DNA from: Sphingobacteriaceae bacterium
GTDB lineage: Bacteria > Bacteroidota > Bacteroidia > B-17B0 > Aurantibacillaceae
NCBI GenBank assembly: GCA_947480015.1
Contig: CANKBS010000017.1
Coordinates: forward strand, 19,606 to 83,605
Direction of reading: 5' to 3'
DNA length: 64,000 bases
Position 1 is the stretch's first letter, and each line of letters starts with the position of its first letter. Positions 8,522 to 18,001 of the stretch are shown here, in pieces. The position numbers were made by a program, and so were the translations under genes. The notes under the pieces are model-generated. The model had not been told where the DNA came from and ran no database searches. It saw nothing but the letters and a program-made list of their open reading frames with translations.

Positions 8522-11500
8522 ATGAAAAAATTAGGAATTTTAATGTTTTTTGCACTGGGCTTAAATGGATCATTTAATGCGCAAACCGCTCAAGCGAATT
8601 CAGGCTCACTGGCCGGGCAAAAACAAACAGATGTTAACCAGTCTGTTGCAAAAACAAAATTCATAGCTAACCAGGATTATTTATCCGCTAGTTCAAACAA
8701 AGACTATAAGAATTTCTATGGAGATTCGCTGAAAGGTTTTGACGAAATGCGTCTAAAAACCGATTTATTAGCCAAAGGCTTATATGGTCAGGAAATTATG
8801 GGTCATATTGAAAACCAAAAACGTATCTTTATTAAGCAAAAATATCACATTGGGGTTCAACCAACTTACCTTCCGGCTGATATTCAGTTAAATACGATTA
8901 ATTTCGGTACTCCTAAAGGTAAAGTTATTGGTACTGGTAATACCATTAATACCGCACCTTGTATAAATGAAGACTTTGAATTATGTTTACCAGGTGTTTA
9001 TTCAACTTCGTTATCAGTAGCCGGTTGGACATTATCCAGCCGTACTCAGGACGGTAACTGTACTTCTCCTTCGTGGAACCCCGGAGCGGCAGAATTTTCA
9101 ATTATTGCTACGCCGGTTATTGGTTATCCAACCATTGGTACCATTCCTCACTCGCCTTTAGGTGGTACTAAAATTGCTTGGTTAAATAATAATGTTAATA
9201 ATAATTCGGTAACACGTATCGTTCAAACTTTCCCTGTAACTAATGCTAACACCCTGTTTCAGTTCGCTTATGGCGGTTACTGGCAAGATGGTGGTGGCGG
9301 TCACGGTTGTTGCGATCAACCTGCCGTGCAAGTAAGGATGAGAGATTGTTTAGGTGCACCATTAGCTTGTTCAAATTTAAGTTTGGCTCCGGGTGCCGGT
9401 TGCCAAAGTGCTAATACAACGTTCACAGTTGTAAGTGGTATTGCTTCTTGGACAAACTGGCAAGTAAAATACATCGATTTAACGCCATTTATTGGCACTT
9501 GTGTAACTTTTGAAATTTACACAACTGATTGTGCTTTTGGAGGTCACTACGGAACAACCTTTTTTGACGCCCGTTGTGGTGGTCAGTTAGTTGGTCTTGG
9601 TTTAGGTGGTCCTGGTGGAAGTATCGCCGGTCCGGTTAGTTTCTGTGCAGGGGCTAACGTAGCTTCAGTTGCTGCTCCATTAGGTTATTCAACTTACCAA
9701 TGGTATGCTCCAGGAGGGATTCCAATTTCCGCTCCACAAGGTACTATGTCTACTTTAACGGTTACAAACCCAGTTCCTTTTAGTGTTTATACTGTAGATT
9801 TAACTGCAGCTTCAGGTTGTCAATTTGTGGCTACGAATACCATTGTATTTTCGCAAGTAAATATTGCGGGTATTGGTTCTTCATCTACTTGTGCTGGCGG
9901 GGCCAGTGGTTCTGGTACGGTGCAGGGTAATGGTAGTGGCAGTGGGTATAATTATACCTGGCTCAACTCCAGTAGTTTAACGGTCGGCACGGCCTCCGTC
10001 GTCAATAATTTGGCGCCGGGTATCTATAGTGTCGTCTTAACCGGTTTTGGTGCGGCGGGCTGTGGGTCCGCGGTGGCAACTATTACCGTCGTCACAGGTC
10101 CTCCGGGTATTATTTCCTTATTAAAGCCATTCTGTTCTACAGAAGCATATTTGGGAACCTCGGGCGGCACAAATTATCATTGGTATCATAACACAACGGC
10201 CATATTAGCTCCTCTAGGCACAGCTCCTGGTTATACGGTAACCGCTCCTGTTAACTTAGATATTTACTGGCTTTCTTATTTATCAGCTCAGGGCTGTCAA
10301 GATTCGATAAGGTTTCAATTATTAACCTCTCCTCCAGGTTTAATTATGGTTACACCACCTAATTTTATTTGTCCGGGTGGTAATAATGGTCAGGCCGTTA
10401 TTAACATGTCCCCCGCACCTAGTGCGCCTCCGGGAGCTAATTCCTATTTGGTATTTTCTACCGGTCTAACGCCAGCATATAACTCTTCCTTATATCCTAC
10501 TGCTTCAAACGTTTACACGGCAACAGGTTTACAGGCCGGAAGTTATAGTGTGGTTGCGTTTGACGGGTCTTGTAAATACAATACAACCTTCAACATAGCG
10601 CCTTATATATTCAACTATTCGGTGAGTCCTACTTCACCTACTTTATGTCCGAATAATGCCGTAGCCGCCGCTATTACTTTTCCAACACCGGTAGGTTTTG
10701 GTGAATATACTTATTCATGGACACCTTCAACCTTCTTGGCCGGTAACACCCAGCAGTCTACCATTATTCAGCCTTATACGCCTATTGGGACACAAACCAC
10801 TATTATTTACAATATTGTTGTAACGCCTACATTGGTTAATTGTCCAATTGCTAAAACCCTCACCATTACAGCAGTTAATCCACCAACGCCAACCATTACA
10901 CCAATTCCTAATTTGTGTGATATTAGTTCACAGTATCTTATTAATGTGAGTCCTTTAGGCGGCACTTTCCTCAGTGGTATTACTGGTACAGCTAACCCAA
11001 TATCTTTAAACAGTGGTTTGTTCTCACCTACGCTAGTCCCAATTGGCGTGGTGAAAACCTTCACTTATTCAATTGCAGTAAACACCTGTGTTGCTACTAA
11101 TACGTCTACCTATATTGTATCTAAGTTTAATACCGCGGCACTGACCTCTTCGGTGCCTGCACATTGTGTAACCAATGGGGCATTTAACTTAATGAATATC
11201 GTTCAAAGTACGGTAACCGGTGTTTGGAGTTCAAGCCAACTTCCCGGATCGGTGGTGAGTAATAACTTTATACCAAGTAATACCAACAATTCCTTCCCTG
11301 CAAATGTGACGCAAATGAATATTCAGATGAATTACAACACCACCTCCACCCCAATACAAGGTGTCTGTGATCACAGTGCTTCCATTTCAGTGGCCATAAC
11401 CAAAACCATTACGCCTCTTATTTCTACGGTTCCTGAGTTTTGCACCAATGCTGCTTTTATTAACATGACGGTTACACCATCCGGTGGAACTTGGTATAAT

Positions 11501-13624
11501 AACAGTGCAATTAGTGCAGCCGGCGTTATTAATCCTACTATTATGGTTAATACTCCATCCAGTGTAACGCATTACTCCATTCAAATAGGGCCCTGCGTAA
11601 ATACAAATACTTCAAACATTTACGCTTCAACATTTAATCCGGCTGGCTTTACAGGAGCTATTAATAATCTTTGTTATAACAGTCAACCGTTTAATTTGAT
11701 GAGTGTTGCTCAAGGAACTACTTATGGTAGCTGGACTTTGCCGGCGCCGTACTCGGGTGCCATCTCTCAAAATTCCTTGAGTCCATTAAGTTTGATTACT
11801 GGTGTATACACCTTAACCTATCACCGTTCATCTTTCCCTAATCTCACCTTATGTGAGGATACAAGAACCATTACGGTTTCTGTTATGAATCCACCAGCAC
11901 CGGTAATTACCACTTTTGGACCAATATGTAGTATTGATGCCATAAAGCAACTGAGTGTAACGCCTAATTCAGGCGCTTGGACTAGTTCACCTTACTTGAC
12001 TACTAGTGGTGTTTTCACTCCTTCTGCTTGTGCAGTTGGTAATAACGTAATACAATATGTGATTGGTAGTTCAACGTGTAACAGGTCTCAAACTAAGTTT
12101 ATCAACGTTGAAGGTTTTATACCTGCTACAATCTTAAGTAAAATCTCCGATCAGTGTAATACCGGATCAGCAGTTAACTTATCACCATTTACCTTAAGTA
12201 ATTTAGGTGTCTGGAGTGGAAGCGGTATTTCTGGTACAAGTTTTAACCCTGGCTTAACTGGTGCTGGTACCGTTGTGTTAATCCACAAAACAGCGTCTTC
12301 ACCAAGTGGTTTATGTCCCGATCAGGCTACCATTGCCGTAAATGTTTACTCATTGGCAGTTCCTATATTAACAAAGGTAAATCCGGTTTGTAACTCATCA
12401 GCCCCATTCCAATTTACAGTAAGTCCTGTTGGTGGGTTATTTGGTGGAGCTAATTCGAATGTGGTTTCTCAAGGAGGTAAGTTTGAACCATCGGCTGCCT
12501 TTATTGGTAATAATATTATTAATTACAGCATTACTTCCGGCCCTTGTGTTGCCTATGCTCAATTAATCGTGTCTGTTGAAAAATTTGTTTCTGCTGATTT
12601 CGCGAAGGAAGTTCCTAAATTCTGTAAAACAGATGCTGCCATAAATTTAAATAGTTTTGTGCAAAATCCTAATGGCGACTGGGCTGGTTTGGGTGTTACG
12701 CCAAATACAGGTATGTTCACACCTGGTATTGCCAACATCGGTAATGTAAATACAGTTACCTATACCACCCACTCTATGCCTACAGCTACACTTTGTCCTG
12801 ATACCAGTATCGTGAGAATAGATGTACGTGAAACACCAACGGTTGTTGCCGTGAGTTCAAAATCTGAAGGTTGTGCGCCACACGAAGTGTCATTCAATAC
12901 CCCAAGTTATAATGAAGGTAAAGGGGTGTGGGATTTCGGTGATGGATCAGAGCTGGTAACAAGCTTAGTGAGTAATTATGTATATACCAAACCGGGTGTT
13001 TATCATGTAACCTTTAACTATGCCAATGATGCAGGTTGTAGCGCTAAAACAACTATTTCGTATCCTATAAAAGTTTATGATGTGCCAAAAGCTGATTTCA
13101 TCTTACCGGATGAGGTGTTTATTTCAAATCCAGAAATCCAAATCTCTAATAACACCACTGTTTTAGGAAATAATACTTATGAGTGGAAAATCGCAGGTGT
13201 TACGAGTACAAACAAAGATGTGAATCCTAGATTTGAATTACCGAAAATTGGTAAATACCCTATCACACTTACCGCAACGTCTTACCACGGCTGTAAAGAT
13301 GAAATAACAAAAACGCTTGAAATAAAAAATGATTTCAATATCTTCATTCCAACTTCATTCTCTCCAAACTTTGATGGATTAAATGATTATTTTGCTCCTG
13401 TATTCTCTGAATACGGTTTAGATATGAAGAGCTTTGAAATGGAAATCTTCGATCGTTGGGGTCACTCTTTATACCGCACTAAAGATCCTAACAAAGGATG
13501 GGATGGTTCGGCACTTAATAAAGGAGAGCCACTTAAAGAAGAAGTTTACATCTTCCGTATCAAGTACAAAGACATGGATGGAAATGCTTACAACAAGATG
13601 GGTCACGTTTCTTTAGTGAAATAA
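8522..13624 (+). CDS. Giant secreted adhesin with SprB-like, Ig-like and PKD repeats and a T9SS type-B C-terminal domain
   Basis: A 1700-residue exported protein. A signal peptide covers residues 1-20. Residues about 145-355 form a beta-sandwich region rich in Cys and Gly. An Ig-like unit (about 370-445) is followed by an SprB-like repeat (about 450-530; STCAGGASGSGTVQGNGSGS). Four longer repeats of about 155-170 residues start near 790, 963, 1123 and 1278, each with a Cys, a VTPSGGTW-like turn and a closing GPCV-like segment. A PKD domain (GKGVWDFGDGSE) is near 1460. The last 100 residues are the gliding-motility-associated C-terminal domain (IPTSFSPNFDGLNDYFAP, then IFDRWGHSLY, ending GHVSLVK), the type-B signal of the type IX secretion system. 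The product is therefore probably secreted across the outer membrane and displayed or released, acting in adhesion or motility. Confidence 0.93.
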   Translation: MKKLGILMFFALGLNGSFNAQTAQANSGSLAGQKQTDVNQSVAKTKFIANQDYLSASSNKDYKNFYGDSLKGFDEMRLKTDLLAKGLYGQEIMGHIENQKRIFIKQKYHIGVQPTYLPADIQLNTINFGTPKGKVIGTGNTINTAPCINEDFELCLPGVYSTSLSVAGWTLSSRTQDGNCTSPSWNPGAAEFSIIATPVIGYPTIGTIPHSPLGGTKIAWLNNNVNNNSVTRIVQTFPVTNANTLFQFAYGGYWQDGGGGHGCCDQPAVQVRMRDCLGAPLACSNLSLAPGAGCQSANTTFTVVSGIASWTNWQVKYIDLTPFIGTCVTFEIYTTDCAFGGHYGTTFFDARCGGQLVGLGLGGPGGSIAGPVSFCAGANVASVAAPLGYSTYQWYAPGGIPISAPQGTMSTLTVTNPVPFSVYTVDLTAASGCQFVATNTIVFSQVNIAGIGSSSTCAGGASGSGTVQGNGSGSGYNYTWLNSSSLTVGTASVVNNLAPGIYSVVLTGFGAAGCGSAVATITVVTGPPGIISLLKPFCSTEAYLGTSGGTNYHWYHNTTAILAPLGTAPGYTVTAPVNLDIYWLSYLSAQGCQDSIRFQLLTSPPGLIMVTPPNFICPGGNNGQAVINMSPAPSAPPGANSYLVFSTGLTPAYNSSLYPTASNVYTATGLQAGSYSVVAFDGSCKYNTTFNIAPYIFNYSVSPTSPTLCPNNAVAAAITFPTPVGFGEYTYSWTPSTFLAGNTQQSTIIQPYTPIGTQTTIIYNIVVTPTLVNCPIAKTLTITAVNPPTPTITPIPNLCDISSQYLINVSPLGGTFLSGITGTANPISLNSGLFSPTLVPIGVVKTFTYSIAVNTCVATNTSTYIVSKFNTAALTSSVPAHCVTNGAFNLMNIVQSTVTGVWSSSQLPGSVVSNNFIPSNTNNSFPANVTQMNIQMNYNTTSTPIQGVCDHSASISVAITKTITPLISTVPEFCTNAAFINMTVTPSGGTWYNNSAISAAGVINPTIMVNTPSSVTHYSIQIGPCVNTNTSNIYASTFNPAGFTGAINNLCYNSQPFNLMSVAQGTTYGSWTLPAPYSGAISQNSLSPLSLITGVYTLTYHRSSFPNLTLCEDTRTITVSVMNPPAPVITTFGPICSIDAIKQLSVTPNSGAWTSSPYLTTSGVFTPSACAVGNNVIQYVIGSSTCNRSQTKFINVEGFIPATILSKISDQCNTGSAVNLSPFTLSNLGVWSGSGISGTSFNPGLTGAGTVVLIHKTASSPSGLCPDQATIAVNVYSLAVPILTKVNPVCNSSAPFQFTVSPVGGLFGGANSNVVSQGGKFEPSAAFIGNNIINYSITSGPCVAYAQLIVSVEKFVSADFAKEVPKFCKTDAAINLNSFVQNPNGDWAGLGVTPNTGMFTPGIANIGNVNTVTYTTHSMPTATLCPDTSIVRIDVRETPTVVAVSSKSEGCAPHEVSFNTPSYNEGKGVWDFGDGSELVTSLVSNYVYTKPGVYHVTFNYANDAGCSAKTTISYPIKVYDVPKADFILPDEVFISNPEIQISNNTTVLGNNTYEWKIAGVTSTNKDVNPRFELPKIGKYPITLTATSYHGCKDEITKTLEIKNDFNIFIPTSFSPNFDGLNDYFAPVFSEYGLDMKSFEMEIFDRWGHSLYRTKDPNKGWDGSALNKGEPLKEEVYIFRIKYKDMDGNAYNKMGHVSLVK

Positions 13625-13654
13625 GACCTCATAAAAGCTCAATTACAATCTGAA

Positions 13655-13686
13655 CCTCCGAAAAGAAATTTTCGGGGGTTTTTTTG
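13655..13686 (+). terminator. Rho-independent terminator of the adhesin gene
   Basis: CCTCCGAAAA and TTTTCGGGGG form a 10-bp stem (one G-T pair) around the 4-nt loop GAAA, followed at once by seven T. It lies 31 bp after the adhesin stop codon. Confidence 0.93.
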
Positions 13687-13770
13687 TTTTCACGCAGAGC
13701 TTAATCCAAATGTTATTGTTAAAAACATTAAACAAGCCTCAAAACCTGCCTTTCTATTAATAGTAATTTT

Positions 13771-16707
13771 ATGAGGATGAACAAAATTGGTTTAGGTTTT
13801 TTAGTGGTACTCGTATTTGCAGCTTTTTCTTTCGTTAAACGACCTAAAACGATTAAGGAGCCTGATTTTATTGGCATTCAAAATAAATGGGTCGATTCGG
13901 TTTTCGCTTCCCTAAGTGCACAACAACGCTTAGCGCAATTATTCATGGTGGCAGCTTATAGCAACCGAGATCTTAAACATGTAAAAGAAATTAAAGAACT
14001 CATTTCGCACTATAATATTGGGGGTTTAATTTGGATGCAAGGTGGTCCGGTGCGACAAGGTAAGTTGGCAAATTATTTTCAATCGATTGCCAAAACGCCT
14101 TTGTTGTATAGTATAGATGCCGAATGGGGACTGGCTATGCGTTTAGACAGTACCGTGCGCTATCCTAAACAAATGACCTTAGGCGCCATTCAAAACGATT
14201 CACTCATTTATCAATTGGGCAAACAAATTGCCATCGAATGCAAACGCTTAGGCCTTCATGTAAATTTTGCGCCGGTGGCCGATATAAATAATAATCCTTC
14301 TAATCCGGTAATTGGTATGCGGAGTTTTGGAGAAAATAAATTTAAGGTGGCTAAAAAAGCTTGCATGTATATGCAAGGCATGCAAGATCAACATGTGATG
14401 GCTAACGGCAAACACTTTCCGGGTCATGGTGATACAGATAGTGATTCACATAAAACCCTGCCCTTTATAGGTCATTCGAAAGAACGACTCGATACCCTTG
14501 AGTTGTATCCCTTTCAATATTTATTCGATCGTGGATTAGCCAGCATTATGGTGGCACATCTAAATATCCCCAGTTTAGATACAAGTCGTACTTTACCAAG
14601 TACCTTATCACCAAAAGTGGTAACCGATTTATTGAAAACAAAAATGGGTTTCAAGGGATTAGTATTTACCGATGCTTTAAACATGAAAGGTGTTTCTAAA
14701 AATTACGAAGCAGGCATCATCGATTTAAAGGCGCTGCTGGCGGGAAATGATGTATTATTGTTTAGTGGTGCTGTTCCCAAAGCGATTACTGAAATCACAA
14801 AAGCCATCAAAGAAGGAAAAATCACTCAGGAAGAAATAGATAGTCGCTGCAAAAAAATACTAAAAGCAAAATACTGGGCCGGGTTAAATACAAAACAGGA
14901 AATTGTTACCCGAAATTTACACAAAGAATTGAATACCAATCATAGCGACGAGCTGAATGACAAGCTCGCAGAAGCTTCTATGACTTTATTAAAAAATGAG
15001 CGTAATTTTTTGCCATTAAAGGGTACCGATAGTTTAAAGATTGTTGAATTGTCATTAGGGGTTGAAGAACCCAATGCCTTAGGCAATACACTCCGCGATT
15101 ACACCTATGTTGAACACCTGGGCTTAACACACGATGCCAAACCTGCAGCGATTGCCAAGGTATTTGAAAGTATCGCTACAGCAAACATTGTTATACTTCA
15201 ACTTAACAAAGCCACCTTGAAAGCTGAAAACAATTACGGTGTAGGTAATCAAACGCTGAGGTTAATGGATACCATTGCTCGATTAAAACCTACTGTATTA
15301 GTGATGTTAACCAACCCATATTTACTCAATAAATTAATTTCAGTTTCCAATTACAAAGCCATTTTATTGGGCTACGAATACCTTCCGTCCTTGCTAAGAG
15401 CCTCGGCTAATGCACTTGTTGGCGTGGCCAGGGTTGATGGCAAGTTACCGGTGAGTACCACGTATTTTAAAAGTGAAAGCGGTTTAGTGCTTGAACCGGT
15501 GTTTCTGCCAACTAAAACCACCATGAAAGAAAGTTTCATAAATAAAAAATTCGGAGCCGTGGATAGTTTAGCACTTTATGGCATCGCTCAGAAAGCCTAT
15601 CCGGGCTGTCAGATCGCAGCGTTAAAGGATGGCAAGGTCATTTATCAAAAATCGTTTGGGTCCTATACCTACAGCAATGACTCAAAAAAAGTAGATAATG
15701 GAACGCTCTATGATTTAGCTAGTCTCACTAAAATCGCATCAAGTTCATTGGCCCTTATGAAATTGGAATCGGAAGGTTTGTTTGATTACAAGCGTACCTT
15801 AGGGAGTTATCTGTCATACTTACAGGGAAGCAACAAAGAAGGCCTAGTTATAGAAAATGTATTAACGCATCAAGCGGGATTACAAGCCTGGATCCCATTT
15901 TATTTAAAAACCCTCCAAAAAAACGGCGATTACAAACCCGGTATTTATGCGCGTAAAAAAACAGAGGAATATCCGGTTCAAGTGGCTAAAGATTTATATA
16001 CCACTAAAGCTTTTCACGACACGATTTATCAGCGAATCGTAAATTCTAAGATTGAAAACCCTGGAAAATATTTATACAGCGACTTGGGTTATTATTTTGT
16101 GCTACAAATTATTGAAGAACAAACACACAAAAAAATGAATGAATACGTTCAGGATTTGTATAGTAAGGTAGGTATTGGATTAACATTTTTACCTTTAAAT
16201 TACTTTTCTAAAACACAAATAGCACCTACCGAAAATGACGAAAAGTTTCGTAAACAAGTTATTCAGGGTTATGTGCATGACCCTGGTGCGGCCTTATTAG
16301 GAGGTGTTTCAGGGCATGCCGGTTTATTTGGAAACGCACTCGACATGGCAAAACTCATGCAATTATATTTAAATAAGGGGGAATTAAATGGTATTAGGCT
16401 AATAGATAGTAATGTGGTGAACGAATTTACACGTTGTCGGTTCTGTCCCGATAACCGCAGAGGCTTATGCTTCGAGAAACCGGAGCCCGATCCCAAAAAA
16501 GACAATCCGGTTGTTTCCGATTGCAGTGCCGAAAGTTTTGGCCACAGCGGATTTACCGGTACCTTTGCCTGGGCCGACCCGAAAAATAATTTGGTAGTTG
16601 TTTTTTTAAGTAATAGGGTTTACCCTAGTATTGAAGAAAATAAATTAACTAAACTTGGTATCCGCGGTAAAGTTCACAAAGCTTTTTACGAAGCTCTAAA
16701 AAATTAA
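13771..16707 (+). CDS. Fusion of GH3 beta-N-acetylglucosaminidase and class C beta-lactamase-like serine hydrolase
   Basis: A 978-residue two-enzyme protein. A hydrophobic N-terminal segment (residues 6-22) exports or anchors it. The GH3 domain (about 40-370) has the NagZ-type signature KHFPGHGDTDSDSHKTLP near residue 214 and the nucleophile Asp301 in VFTDALNMKGV. A GH3 C-terminal domain covers about 400-590. From about 600 to the end is a serine hydrolase of the penicillin-binding/beta-lactamase class C fold, with Ser651-x-x-Lys654 (SLTK), YSDLGY as the second motif, and GHSGFTG near the end. Bacteroidota commonly carry this fusion; it probably trims peptidoglycan fragments in the periplasm. 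The next gene, a glycosyltransferase, begins 4 bp after its stop, so the two are likely cotranscribed. Confidence 0.93.
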   Translation: MRMNKIGLGFLVVLVFAAFSFVKRPKTIKEPDFIGIQNKWVDSVFASLSAQQRLAQLFMVAAYSNRDLKHVKEIKELISHYNIGGLIWMQGGPVRQGKLANYFQSIAKTPLLYSIDAEWGLAMRLDSTVRYPKQMTLGAIQNDSLIYQLGKQIAIECKRLGLHVNFAPVADINNNPSNPVIGMRSFGENKFKVAKKACMYMQGMQDQHVMANGKHFPGHGDTDSDSHKTLPFIGHSKERLDTLELYPFQYLFDRGLASIMVAHLNIPSLDTSRTLPSTLSPKVVTDLLKTKMGFKGLVFTDALNMKGVSKNYEAGIIDLKALLAGNDVLLFSGAVPKAITEITKAIKEGKITQEEIDSRCKKILKAKYWAGLNTKQEIVTRNLHKELNTNHSDELNDKLAEASMTLLKNERNFLPLKGTDSLKIVELSLGVEEPNALGNTLRDYTYVEHLGLTHDAKPAAIAKVFESIATANIVILQLNKATLKAENNYGVGNQTLRLMDTIARLKPTVLVMLTNPYLLNKLISVSNYKAILLGYEYLPSLLRASANALVGVARVDGKLPVSTTYFKSESGLVLEPVFLPTKTTMKESFINKKFGAVDSLALYGIAQKAYPGCQIAALKDGKVIYQKSFGSYTYSNDSKKVDNGTLYDLASLTKIASSSLALMKLESEGLFDYKRTLGSYLSYLQGSNKEGLVIENVLTHQAGLQAWIPFYLKTLQKNGDYKPGIYARKKTEEYPVQVAKDLYTTKAFHDTIYQRIVNSKIENPGKYLYSDLGYYFVLQIIEEQTHKKMNEYVQDLYSKVGIGLTFLPLNYFSKTQIAPTENDEKFRKQVIQGYVHDPGAALLGGVSGHAGLFGNALDMAKLMQLYLNKGELNGIRLIDSNVVNEFTRCRFCPDNRRGLCFEKPEPDPKKDNPVVSDCSAESFGHSGFTGTFAWADPKNNLVVVFLSNRVYPSIEENKLTKLGIRGKVHKAFYEALKN

Positions 16708-16711
16708 AAAT

Positions 16712-17935
16712 TTGAAACTTTTAATTCTTACACAATATTTCCCACCTGAAGTAGGTGCTCCTCAAAACCGCTTGTTTGAGTTGGCAATTCGTTTGCAAAA
16801 GTCAGGTGTCGACATTACAGTGCTTACGGCCATGCCTAATTACCCCCAAATGGAAATTTATGAGGCCTATAAAAATAAAAAATATGTGTATGGAGAAATG
16901 GAAGGACTCAAAATACACCGCTCGTCCATATACGTTTCAAAAAGTAAAGCCATCGTAAATCGTTTAAGGAATTATTTTTCATTCGTCATATCCAGTGCTC
17001 GTATTGGTAATAAGCAGTTGGGTGATTTTGATTTTTTACTATGTGAATCGCCTCCTTTGTTTTTGGGCTATACAGCCATGTTTTTGGCCAAAAGAAAAAA
17101 AGCAAAATTAATTTTTAATGTGAGCGATCTATGGCCCGAAAGTGCAGAAAAATTGGGTGTTGTAACTAATGCCCAATTATTAAAACTGGCGTATAATTTA
17201 GAAGCTAAATTGTACAAACGTTCGGTTTTGGTCACCGGACAAACACAAGGTATTTGTTCAAATATTAATCAACGCTTCCCCGAAGTAAAAACTTACTGGC
17301 TGCCGAATGGGGTAGATTTGAATTATTACAATCCGGAAAAAATTGCAGCAACCAATTGGCGACAACTTAATGATTTTACCGATAACGATTTTATTTTTTT
17401 ATATGCCGGCATTATTGGTATTGCTCAGGGATTAGAAATCATACTTCATGCGGCAAAAAATGTTGAAGCGCAATCACAGGTAAAGTTTGTATTAATGGGC
17501 AGTGGTCCTGAAAAGCCACGACTCATAACTTTAAAAGAAGAGTTAGGTTTAACTAACCTTATTTTTTTGGAACCAGTTTCGAAAAAAGAGATGCCGGGGA
17601 TCCTAAAAAACTGTAATGCTGGTATTATTCCTTTACGTAAACTCGATTTGTTTTTGGGCGCCATTCCATCAAAATTATTTGAAAATCTGGCCATGCAGGT
17701 ACCAGTGCTTTTGGGAGTGGATGGGGAAGCCAGAGAACTCTTTATAACGAAAGGTAAAACCGGTATTTATTTCGAGCCCGAAAATGTTGATGCGCTCACA
17801 GATGCCATTACTGAACTCATTCAAAACCCGTCATTGGCCATTGAATTAGGCGCGAATGGACGAAAATTTGTGTATGACTATTTTAACCGTGAAATCATTG
17901 CCAAACAGTTTTATGATCGTTTACTGAAGCTTTAG
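16712..17935 (+). CDS. GT4-family glycosyltransferase (WbuB-like)
   Basis: A 407-residue cytoplasmic or membrane-associated glycosyltransferase with the two-Rossmann GT-B fold. The N-terminus LLILTQYFPPEVGAPQNRL and DLWPESAEKLGVV are typical of WbuB/WcaI-like GT4 enzymes that add amino sugars in surface-polysaccharide synthesis. The nucleotide-sugar side has FLYAGIIGIAQGLE, LMGSGPEKPRL and a PSKLFENLAMQVPVL segment. The start is a TTG 4 bp after the upstream stop, which fits translational coupling; no ATG lies near in frame. The following O-antigen-ligase-like gene supports a role in glycan assembly. Sugar donor and acceptor are unknown. Confidence 0.92.
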   Translation: MKLLILTQYFPPEVGAPQNRLFELAIRLQKSGVDITVLTAMPNYPQMEIYEAYKNKKYVYGEMEGLKIHRSSIYVSKSKAIVNRLRNYFSFVISSARIGNKQLGDFDFLLCESPPLFLGYTAMFLAKRKKAKLIFNVSDLWPESAEKLGVVTNAQLLKLAYNLEAKLYKRSVLVTGQTQGICSNINQRFPEVKTYWLPNGVDLNYYNPEKIAATNWRQLNDFTDNDFIFLYAGIIGIAQGLEIILHAAKNVEAQSQVKFVLMGSGPEKPRLITLKEELGLTNLIFLEPVSKKEMPGILKNCNAGIIPLRKLDLFLGAIPSKLFENLAMQVPVLLGVDGEARELFITKGKTGIYFEPENVDALTDAITELIQNPSLAIELGANGRKFVYDYFNREIIAKQFYDRLLKL

Positions 17936-18001
17936 TTATTTTATATTATACCATTCAATTGCTCTGGAATAAATCTTATATTCGCTCTAACTGAAAGAAA
18001 A

